15,460 bases of DNA, taken from positions 1-15,460 of the forward strand of contig CAZAQB010000074.1 of the NCBI GenBank assembly GCA_964487155.1, in the 5' to 3' direction. Shown here one piece after another: positions 1 to 6,131 of this stretch. This stretch comes from CAZAQB01 sp964487155 (GTDB lineage Bacteria; Pseudomonadota; Gammaproteobacteria; Nitrococcales; Nitrococcaceae). Below the pieces are notes generated by a model. That model was not told where the DNA came from and did no database searches. It worked only from the letters and a program-made list of their open reading frames with translations. Position 1 is the stretch's first letter. Each line of letters begins with the position of its first letter. A program made the position numbers and the translations under genes.

Positions 1-899
1 AAGCCCGAGGCGATGGCGATGTCGGTGATGGGCATCTCGGTCTGCAGCAGCAGCTGGCGCGCCCGGGCCAGGCGCAGGTCCAGGTAGTAGCGCATGGGGC
101 TGCAGCCGAGATAGCGGCGGAACAGCCGCTCCAGCTGGCGCCGGGAGGTGCTGGCGTGCTTGGCCAGTTCGTCCAGGGTCAAGGGCTCGTGGATGTTGGC
201 CTCCATCAGGGTGACCACTTCGCAGAGTTTTGGCTGGCTGGTGCCCAGGCGCACCCGCAGGGGCATGCGCTGGCGCTCTTCCACGTCCCGGATGCGCTCG
301 TGGAGGAACTCCTCGGCGATGTCCTCGGCCAGCTCCAGCCCCTGCTGGCGGGCGATGACATTCAGCATCATGTCCAGGGGAGCCACCCCGCCGGAGCAGG
401 TGTAGCGGTCCCGGTCGATGACGAACAGCTCGTTGGTGAACACCGTCTGCGGGAAGCGCAGGGATTCGTACAGGCTGGAGATGTGCTCCCAGTGCAAGGT
501 GCAGCGGAAGCCGGCCAGCAGCCCCGCCTCGGCCAGCAGATAGGCACCGGTGCACACGGCGCCCATGGCGGCGCGCCGCCGGGCGAGCCGGCGCAGGGCG
601 CTCAGGGTGTCCCTGGCGCAGGCCTCCTGCACGTCGACGCCACCGCATACCAGCAGCAGATCCGGCGCGCTCTCCAGGGAGTGCAGTGAGCCCTGCGGAA
701 CGACCTGCAGTCCGTTGCTGGCGGCCACCGGCGCACCGTCGGCGGTGAGGGCCTGCCAGCGATACAACTCCCGCTGGCGCAGCTGATTGGCCATGCGCAG
801 AGGCTCCACGGCCGCCGCGAAGGCGATGAACGAATACCCAGGCAGCAGCAGGAAAGACACCCGGAAAGGCGGTTTGGCGAAACCTGGGGCTGCGTCCAT
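1..899 (-). CDS. GlxA-family (DJ-1/PfpI + AraC) transcriptional regulator, GbdR-like; 3' end cut by window edge
   Basis: Translating the minus strand from the ATG at 897-899 gives 299 residues with no stop before the window edge, so only the last few tens of residues are missing. A GGAAGG ribosome-binding site lies about 7 bases upstream. Residues about 12-170 form a DJ-1/PfpI (class I glutamine amidotransferase-like) sensor domain with the nucleophile-elbow segment GAVCTGAYLL (Cys116). Residues about 222-299 begin an AraC/XylS double helix-turn-helix (SQPKL...LMEAN, TSRRQLERLFRRYLGCSPMRYYL). FLLLPGYS, AAVEPLRMANQL and the AraC part closely resemble, from memory, Pseudomonas GbdR, which senses glycine betaine/dimethylglycine. 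That ligand is an inference; other GlxA members sense carnitine or arginine. It diverges from fhs across 261 bases and is the obvious candidate regulator of the C1 genes. Confidence 0.9.
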   Translation of the reverse strand, partial: MDAAPGFAKPPFRVSFLLLPGYSFIAFAAAVEPLRMANQLRQRELYRWQALTADGAPVAASNGLQVVPQGSLHSLESAPDLLLVCGGVDVQEACARDTLSALRRLARRRAAMGAVCTGAYLLAEAGLLAGFRCTLHWEHISSLYESLRFPQTVFTNELFVIDRDRYTCSGGVAPLDMMLNVIARQQGLELAEDIAEEFLHERIRDVEERQRMPLRVRLGTSQPKLCEVVTLMEANIHEPLTLDELAKHASTSRRQLERLFRRYLGCSPMRYYLDLRLARARQLLLQTEMPITDIAIASG

Positions 900-1160
900 T
901 GACACCTTCCGGAACGTGGAGGGTTACAGGTTGGACTCTGGGCGCCGGCCGGATAGTTCCCTGGGCAATTGCCCGCCTGGGGCGGCCGGTCGGCTCCACA
1001 CCGCTGAATATAGACGACCTCTGCGCGCCGGGCAGCCCGGCGCCTGTCGCCGGCGGGGCAAACCAGGGCGCCGCTGGCAAACTGCGCCCCAGGCCGGCGC
1101 CGGTACCCTGGAACGGACTCAACAGCCCAATGCTGCAGATCGAAAACGGGAGTCCTGGGT
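900..1160. promoter_or_regulatory. Divergent control region between the GlxA-type regulator and fhs
   Basis: 261 non-coding bases separate two divergent start codons, so promoters for both genes should lie here. Visible elements are a perfect 12-base palindrome GGGCAATTGCCC (963-974), a possible operator, and a compact hairpin GCGCCGGG/CCCGGCGC (1025-1032 and 1036-1043). A TTGACA hexamer at 899-904 has no good -10 partner. TATAGA at 1009-1014 is a possible rightward -10 with a poor -35. No promoter could be assigned firmly. Confidence 0.4.
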
Positions 1161-2900
1161 ATGGCGACGGTAGGCAAGGAGGTGGTGCAGCCACCGCAGC
1201 ACGGGCCCCTGCCCGCAGACCTGGAAATCGCACGCAGCGTGCGGCCGCGCCCCGTGGAGCAGGTGGCGGCCGGCATGGGGCTGGCGCCGGAGTGGCTGGA
1301 GCCCTATGGCCGGGATGTGGCCAAGGTCCGCCTGCAGGCCATCGAGGCCCTGGCCGATCGGCCTCGGGCCCGTTACGTGGTGGTCACGGCCATCACCCCC
1401 ACGCCGCTCGGCGAGGGCAAGACCACCACCGCCATCGGCCTCGCCCAGGGCTTCCACCACATCGGCCGCAGCGCCACCGTGGCCCTGCGCCAGCCGTCCA
1501 TGGGCCCCACCTTCGGCATCAAGGGTGGTGCCGCTGGCGGCGGTTACAGCCAGGTGATCCCCATGGAGCGGATCAACCTGCACCTCACCGGTGATGTGCA
1601 CGCGGTGGGGGTGGCCCACAACCTGCTGGCGGCCGCCATTGACAACCACCTGTTCCAGCGCCGGGGGGTGGACCTGGATCCCCACAACGTGAGCTGGCGC
1701 CGGGTGCTGGACATCAACGACCGCGCCCTGCGCCAGGCGGTGATCGGCCTGGGCTCCCGGGCCGACGGCGTGCCCCGGCAGACCGGCTTCGAGATCACGG
1801 CCGCCTCCGAGGTGATGGCGGTGCTGGCGCTGGCCACCTCCCTGGAGGATCTGCGCCGGCGCCTGGGCCGGATCGTGGTGGGCTATGACCGCAGCGGCCA
1901 GCCGGTGACCGCCGAGGACCTGAAATGCGCCGGCGCCATGGCGGTGCTGCTGCGCGACGCCCTGATGCCCAACCTGCTGCAGACTCTGGAGCACACCCCG
2001 GCCCTGGTGCATACCGGGCCGTTCGGCAACATTGCCCACGGCAACTCGTCGATCGTCGCTGACCAGCTCGGCATCCGGGCAGGTGACTTCCTGGTGACCG
2101 AGGCCGGCTTCGGGGCGGACATGGGGGCGGAGCGCTTCTTCAACATCAAGTGCCGGGCGAGCGGCCTGACGCCGGACGCCGCGGTGCTGGTGGCCACGGT
2201 GCGCGGCCTGAAACTGCACTCCGGGCGCCACCGGGTGGTGGCCGGGAGACCACTGCCGCCGGCCATGCTCGACGAGTGCCCCGAGGACGTGGCCGCCGGC
2301 GCCGACAACCTGCGCCGCCAGATCCGCAACGTGCGCCTGCACGGCGTGAGCCCGGTGGTGGCCATCAACGCCTTCCCCGGGGATTTCGATTCCGAGCACC
2401 GGGTGATCCGGGAGGTCGCCGAGGCCGAGGGCGCCCGGGTGGCCCTGTGCAGCCACGTGGTGGACGGCGGGCAGGGCGCCGCCGAACTCGCCGAGGCGGT
2501 GGCCGAGGCGGCGGCGGAGCCGGTGGACTTCCAGTTCCTGTACCCGGATGCGCTGGCCCCGGCGGAGAAGATCGAGCGCATCGCCACTCAGATCTACGGT
2601 GCCGACGGCGTGGACTGCACGCCGGGCGCCCGCAGCCAGCTGGCTGCTTTCGAGCGGCTGGGCTACGGCAACCTGCCGGTGTGCATCGCCAAGACCCACC
2701 TGTCGCTGTCGGCGAACCCGGAGCGCAAGGGCGCACCCACCGGCTGGCGTCTGCCGGTGCGCGAGGTTCGCCTGTCCGCCGGCGCCGGCTTCCTGTACGC
2801 CCTGTGCGGCGAGATGCGGACCATGCCGGGGCTGGGCGCTTCCCCGGCCCTGGAGAGGATCGACCTGGATGACGACGGTGAGGTGGTTGGACTGTCCTGA
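1161..2900 (+). CDS. fhs: Formate-tetrahydrofolate ligase (10-formyl-THF synthetase)
   Basis: The 579-residue product is full length for the family (about 557). Fhs catalyses formate + THF + ATP to 10-formyl-THF + ADP + Pi in the cytoplasm, and the reaction is reversible. Visible signatures are the P-loop TPLGEGKTT (residues 81-89), FGIKGGAAGGGYSQV, the block INLHLTGDVHAV, PFGNIAHGNSS and TEAGFGADMGAE. The ATG at 1161 has GGGAG about 8 bases upstream, and the N-terminal segment LEIARSVRPRPVEQVA fits the family's usual start. Its 3' end overlaps the likely start of fchA, so the two are probably translationally coupled. With fchA and the formate dehydrogenase downstream it may run in reverse, releasing formate and ATP from formyl-THF; the direction is an inference. 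Confidence 0.97.
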   Translation: MATVGKEVVQPPQHGPLPADLEIARSVRPRPVEQVAAGMGLAPEWLEPYGRDVAKVRLQAIEALADRPRARYVVVTAITPTPLGEGKTTTAIGLAQGFHHIGRSATVALRQPSMGPTFGIKGGAAGGGYSQVIPMERINLHLTGDVHAVGVAHNLLAAAIDNHLFQRRGVDLDPHNVSWRRVLDINDRALRQAVIGLGSRADGVPRQTGFEITAASEVMAVLALATSLEDLRRRLGRIVVGYDRSGQPVTAEDLKCAGAMAVLLRDALMPNLLQTLEHTPALVHTGPFGNIAHGNSSIVADQLGIRAGDFLVTEAGFGADMGAERFFNIKCRASGLTPDAAVLVATVRGLKLHSGRHRVVAGRPLPPAMLDECPEDVAAGADNLRRQIRNVRLHGVSPVVAINAFPGDFDSEHRVIREVAEAEGARVALCSHVVDGGQGAAELAEAVAEAAAEPVDFQFLYPDALAPAEKIERIATQIYGADGVDCTPGARSQLAAFERLGYGNLPVCIAKTHLSLSANPERKGAPTGWRLPVREVRLSAGAGFLYALCGEMRTMPGLGASPALERIDLDDDGEVVGLS

Positions 2901-3438
2901 GGCGGGAGTCGACGCCCGCAGCCGGCCCACCGGGCTCTCCACCAGCGCCCTGCTGAACCGCCTGGCCGCACCGGGCGTACCGGCGGGCGGCGTGGCGGTG
3001 GCCTGGATGGCGGCCGCGGCGGCGGGGCTCACGGCCATGGTCGCCCGCGGCCGCTTGGAGGCCGAGGCCTGCCGGGCCGACGGCTGGCGGGGCCGGGCCC
3101 TGGCACTGATGGACGCCGATCCGGGCGCCTATCAGGGCGTGCTGGCCGCCGGCAAGGGGCCGGAGCGCCGGCAGGCCCTGGAGGCGGCGGCCCGGGTGCC
3201 CGCCGAGGTCGCCCGGCTGGCCGCCGACTGCGCGGAGCTGGCCGCCCGGCTGGCGGCGGACACGGAGGGACCCATGGCTGCCGACGCCCGGGTGGCCGTG
3301 CTGGCGGCGTCCGCGGCGGCGCGGGGCGCCGCGGCCCTGGTGGCCGAGAACCTGGGCAGCGACGCCGCCCTCGCGCAGCAGGCCGGGCGGGATGCCGAGC
3401 GGGCCGCGGTCGCCGCCGGGCCCCGGGCGGTTCCTTGA
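2869..3438 (+). CDS. fchA: FTCD cyclodeaminase-domain protein, probable methenyl-THF cyclohydrolase (FchA-like), divergent
   Basis: 189 residues from ATG 2869, which overlaps fhs by 32 bases; GTG 2878 or TTG 2887 are alternative starts. The fold assignment rests on a pattern in the family's order. SALLNRLAAPGVPAGGVAVAW (split: SALLNRLAAPG, then VPAGGVAVAW, residues 36-46) stands where FchA has FLDxLAxxxPTPGGGxAAA. It is followed by AGLTAMVARG, DADPGAYQGVLAA (82-94), and GPMAADARVAVLA with RGAAALVAENL (134-162) where relatives have N-x-x-S-D-A-G-V and RGAALNVxxNL. FchA hydrolyses 5,10-methenyl-THF to 10-formyl-THF, the step next to Fhs. Position behind fhs supports this strongly. The protein is extremely alanine-rich, and both the PGGG loop and the N/SDA motif are altered, so activity is uncertain; a FolD-type activity elsewhere could replace it. 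Confidence 0.72.
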   Translation: MTTVRWLDCPEAGVDARSRPTGLSTSALLNRLAAPGVPAGGVAVAWMAAAAAGLTAMVARGRLEAEACRADGWRGRALALMDADPGAYQGVLAAGKGPERRQALEAAARVPAEVARLAADCAELAARLAADTEGPMAADARVAVLAASAAARGAAALVAENLGSDAALAQQAGRDAERAAVAAGPRAVP

Positions 3439-3470
3439 GGGGACGCCCGCCCGCGCCGAGTTTGACTCGC

Positions 3471-3497
3471 AGCCACAGATGAACACGGATGAACGCA
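3471..3497 (+). repeat. Copy of the AGCCRCAGATGRAC dispersed repeat
   Basis: The bases AGCCACAGATGAACACGGAT and the following GAACGCA match the inner part of the inverted-repeat arms near 8348 and 8568 at 22 of 27 positions by hand count. All five differences are A/G. The core is a roughly 10-base tandem unit (GATGRACRCG). This shows that the motif is dispersed in the genome rather than unique to the 8300 element. Confidence 0.7.
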
Positions 3498-3576
3498 ATG
3501 GCGGGCTGCCAGGCCGATGCCGAAGCCATCCTGCGCCTCTAGCCCGAACACGGCGCTGCATTCGGTGCTTCTTGCA

Positions 3577-3616
3577 CCCCTCTCCCCTCGCGGGAGAGGG
3601 GCCGGGGGAGAGGGGG
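3577..3616. repeat. C/T-rich hairpin repeat (CCCCTCTCCC ... GGGAGAGGGG)
   Basis: CCCCTCTCCC (3577-3586) pairs perfectly with GGGAGAGGGG (3592-3601) over a 5-base loop, and a further GGGGGAGAGGGGG arm follows to 3616. From memory, this resembles a hairpin motif common between genes in many proteobacterial genomes. It could end the fhs-fchA transcript, but there is no T-run, so it is called a repeat and not an intrinsic terminator. Confidence 0.6.
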
Positions 3617-3816
3617 CGGCCGTTAGGCCGGCTGCTCCTGGCAGTCGACGTCAGATGGCCGAGGCCGCCTCCTGCGCCGATACCGGCGGTCCGGCGCTAG
3701 TATCCCCCCGCTGGGTGAGGCCCGGCTGGGTCATCGGCAGCTAAACTCTCCGGCAGGAGATCCCCTCAATCCATCGCGGCGCTTCGCATTGCGGCGCCGC
3801 ACCGCTGGAGCCCCGA

Positions 3817-5448
3817 ATGGAACTGCTGCGACGCCTCGAAGCCCTTCAGGCAAGCCACGGGGCGGTGGACGATGCCGCCCTGGAGCGCCTCCACCGCGAG
3901 GCCGGCGTGCCCCTCTATCGGCTGGAGGGCCTGCGCAGTTTCTACCCGGTGTTCCGGGATGTCCCCGGCCCGCGGGTCCAGGTCCAGGTCTGCCGGGACC
4001 TGGTGTGCCGCATGCGCGGCGGCGCCGATCACTGCGCCCGGCTGGGCGCGCGCCTGGCGGGCCGGGAAGACGTGGAAGTCACCGAGGTCTCCTGCCTCGG
4101 CCGCTGCGACGCGGCGCCGGCGGCGGTGGTGGACCACCGGGACGTCTCCGGCGACGCCGACACGCTGGCCGCCCTGGCGCTGGGGGAAGCGCCGCTGCCG
4201 CAACCCGAGGCGCCGCCGGCGGCGCCCCTGCCCACCGATCCCTACCCCGCGGGCCGGCGCAGCTATGCGGTGCTCAAGGCCCAGGCCAGCCGGGGCCACG
4301 GCGCCGCCGAGGACATCATCGCCGCCCTGGAGGCCTCCGGGCTCGCCGGCTTGGGGGGCGCCGCCTTCCCCACCGCAAAGAAGTGGCATTTCACCCGCAT
4401 CGCCGAGGGCGGGCCCAAGGTGGTGGTGTGCAATGCCGACGAGAGCGAGCCTGGCACCTTCAAGGACCGGGAGATCCTGGAGCGGGCCCCCCACCTGGTG
4501 GTGGAGGGCATGGCGCTCGGCGCCCTCACCATCGGTGCCCGGCGCGGCATCATCTACCTGCGCCACGAGTACCAGCGGGCGCGGGATGTGCTGGAGCAGG
4601 CCATCGCCGACGCCTACGACCAGGGCGCCCTGGGGGACTCGGTGTTCGGCACCGACTTCGGCTTCCACCTGGAGGTGTTCGTCTCCCCCGGCGGCTACAT
4701 CCTGGGCGAGGAGACGGCCCTGCTGGAGGCCCTGGAGGACCGCCGGGGCGAACCCCGCAACAAGCCTCCGTTCCCCACCAATGTGGGCCTGCACGCTGCC
4801 CCCACACTGATCAACAACGTGGAGACCCTGGCGGCGGTGCCCGCCATCCTCGCCCACGGGCCCGACTGGTGGACGCAGCAGGGGGTGGGTGAGCACAAGG
4901 GGCTCAAGTACGTCTGCGCCTCCGGCGACGTGGAACGCCCCGGCGTCCACTGCCTGTCCTGGGGCACCCCGGCCCGGGAGATGCTGGAGCGCTGCGGCGG
5001 CGTGTCCGGCGGCCGGCAGCTGAAGGCGTTCTCGCCGGGCGGCGCCTCCACCGCCTTCCTGCCCGCCTCGGCCCTGGACACTGCGCTGGACTTCAAGGCC
5101 ATGGCCGAGGCCGGCAGCGGGCTCGGCACCGGCGCCATGGTGTTCGTGGCGGAAGGCCGCGACCTGCTGGACGTGGTGCTGGCCCAGGTGCGCTTCTTCC
5201 GCAACGAGTCCTGCGGCAAGTGCGTGCCCTGCCGGCTGGGCAGCCGCAAGGCGGTGGAACTGGTGGAGCAGGCCCGCGCCGGCGGCGCCGCGGCCGATTT
5301 ACCCGCGACCCTGAGCGAGCTCCACTCGACCCTGATGCGCACCTCCATCTGCGGGCTGGGGCAGGTGGCCCTGCTGTCCCTGGTGGATGCCCTGGAGCGG
5401 TTCCCCGACGAGCCGTCCCTGGCCGGCCTGCGGAGGAGCGAGCCATGA
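3817..5448 (+). CDS. fdsB: NAD-dependent formate dehydrogenase, beta (diaphorase) subunit, fused NuoE/NuoF type
   Basis: The 543-residue product takes electrons from the catalytic subunit through iron-sulfur clusters to FMN and NAD+. Residues 1-125 are a NuoE-like thioredoxin-fold [2Fe-2S] domain with C59-x4-C64 and C93-x3-C97. Residues about 145-450 are the NuoF/HoxF NAD/FMN-binding domain, with GLGGAAFPTAKKW, CNADESEPGTFKDR, GGYILGEETALLEALE and the segment NKPPFPTNVGL. The C-terminus has the [4Fe-4S] motif C466-x2-C469-x2-C472 plus C512 (SICGLGQ). The NuoE-NuoF fusion is the layout I recall for the beta subunit of Methylobacterium FDH1. It could by itself be a hydrogenase diaphorase (HoxF), but the downstream catalytic gene is a formate dehydrogenase. 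It overlaps the next gene by ATGA. Confidence 0.92.
   Translation: MELLRRLEALQASHGAVDDAALERLHREAGVPLYRLEGLRSFYPVFRDVPGPRVQVQVCRDLVCRMRGGADHCARLGARLAGREDVEVTEVSCLGRCDAAPAAVVDHRDVSGDADTLAALALGEAPLPQPEAPPAAPLPTDPYPAGRRSYAVLKAQASRGHGAAEDIIAALEASGLAGLGGAAFPTAKKWHFTRIAEGGPKVVVCNADESEPGTFKDREILERAPHLVVEGMALGALTIGARRGIIYLRHEYQRARDVLEQAIADAYDQGALGDSVFGTDFGFHLEVFVSPGGYILGEETALLEALEDRRGEPRNKPPFPTNVGLHAAPTLINNVETLAAVPAILAHGPDWWTQQGVGEHKGLKYVCASGDVERPGVHCLSWGTPAREMLERCGGVSGGRQLKAFSPGGASTAFLPASALDTALDFKAMAEAGSGLGTGAMVFVAEGRDLLDVVLAQVRFFRNESCGKCVPCRLGSRKAVELVEQARAGGAAADLPATLSELHSTLMRTSICGLGQVALLSLVDALERFPDEPSLAGLRRSEP
5432..5438 (+). promoter_or_regulatory. Ribosome-binding site GGAGGAG of the ferredoxin subunit
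   Basis: A near-perfect anti-Shine-Dalgarno match 6 bases before ATG 5445, inside the end of the beta-subunit gene. It fixes the start of the ferredoxin subunit and excludes the longer in-frame extension reaching back to 5220. Confidence 0.8.
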
Positions 5449-6131
5449 GCGGCGAGATCAGCCTCACCATCGACGGGCGGCGGGTGACGGTGCCCGCGGG
5501 CACCACGCTCTGGGAGGCAGCCCGGCGCTTCGGCATCGACATCCCGGTGCTCTGCCACGAGCCCCGACTGCGGCCGGTGGGCGTCTGCCGCATGTGCGTG
5601 GTGGACGTGGGCGCGCGGGTGCTGGCGGCCTCCTGCGTGCGCCCCTGCGAGCCCGACATGGAGGTGGTCACCGACTCCGAGGAGGTGGAGGGCCACCGGC
5701 GCATGCTGACCCGGCTGCTGCTCTCCGAGCAGCCGGCGGCGAGCCGCCGGGAGCAGACCACCGGCGACGACGCCCTCTACGAGCTGGCCCGGCGCTACGG
5801 CATCGAGGAGGTGGGCCTGCCGGACGGGCCCGCGGCGGCGCCCCGGGGGGAGGACCACTCCTCGCCGGTGATCACTGTGGACCACCAGGCCTGCATCCTC
5901 TGCGACCGCTGCGTGCGGGCCTGCGACGAGATCCAGCACAACGATGTCATCACCCGCACCGGCAAGGGCTATGCCACCCGTATCGCCTTCGACCTGGATA
6001 CGCCCATGGGCGAGAGCACCTGCGTGGCCTGCGGCGAGTGCGTGGCCTCCTGCCCCACCGGCGCACTGACCCATCGCGCCGTCCAGGGGCTCGCCCTGCG
6101 GGGGACGCGCTCCGAAGGAGAATCGTCATGA
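5445..6131 (+). CDS. Formate dehydrogenase ferredoxin subunit (HoxU / NuoG N-terminal-like)
   Basis: A 228-residue electron-transfer subunit equal to the N-terminal part of the usual FdsA/FdhA alpha chain. A plant-type [2Fe-2S] domain carries C37, C48, C51 and C64. A double [4Fe-4S] ferredoxin region carries C150-x2-C153-x2-C156-x3-C160 and C193-x2-C196-x2-C199-x3-C203. Between residues 82 and 120 (RRMLTRLLLSEQPAASRR, ending ALYELARRYG) there is no cysteine, so the His/Cys-ligated [4Fe-4S] cluster of complex I NuoG (H-x3-C-x2-C) is missing. The start overlaps the beta-subunit stop (ATGA), and the end overlaps the catalytic-subunit start (ATGA). The three genes therefore form one coupled operon, with an expected 1:1:1 output. 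Confidence 0.88.
   Translation: MSGEISLTIDGRRVTVPAGTTLWEAARRFGIDIPVLCHEPRLRPVGVCRMCVVDVGARVLAASCVRPCEPDMEVVTDSEEVEGHRRMLTRLLLSEQPAASRREQTTGDDALYELARRYGIEEVGLPDGPAAAPRGEDHSSPVITVDHQACILCDRCVRACDEIQHNDVITRTGKGYATRIAFDLDTPMGESTCVACGECVASCPTGALTHRAVQGLALRGTRSEGESS

Larger units (their letters stand above)
3439..3816. other. Non-coding gap with dispersed repeats, upstream of the formate dehydrogenase operon
   Basis: 378 bases without a convincing gene. It carries a repeat copy at 3471-3497 and a C/T-rich hairpin repeat at 3577-3616, listed separately. The FDH operon promoter should lie in the right part; TAAACT at 3742-3747 is a possible -10 but has no good -35 partner. The ribosome-binding site GGAG at 3807-3810 sits 6 bases before the ATG at 3817. 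Confidence 0.5.

Noticed and set aside
899..928. Sigma-70 promoter TTGACA ... GTTACA for fhs
   Set aside because: The -35 is perfect but the -10 is poor, and the -35 overlaps the regulator's start codon; not firm enough to call.
1119..3038. A 639-codon open frame on the minus strand across fhs
   Set aside because: It is antisense to a full-length fhs with all motifs; its translation is rich in His, Gly and Gln with no recognisable domain, typical of shadows in GC-rich DNA.
3766..4950. A 394-codon minus-strand open frame across the beta-subunit gene
   Set aside because: Same reason: no domain, antisense to a well-supported NuoE/NuoF fusion.
3817..6131. Diaphorase (HoxF/HoxU) half of an NAD-reducing hydrogenase, or part of complex I
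   Set aside because: The third overlapping gene is a formate dehydrogenase with the DHCTRLCH active site; no hydrogenase or other nuo gene is present.
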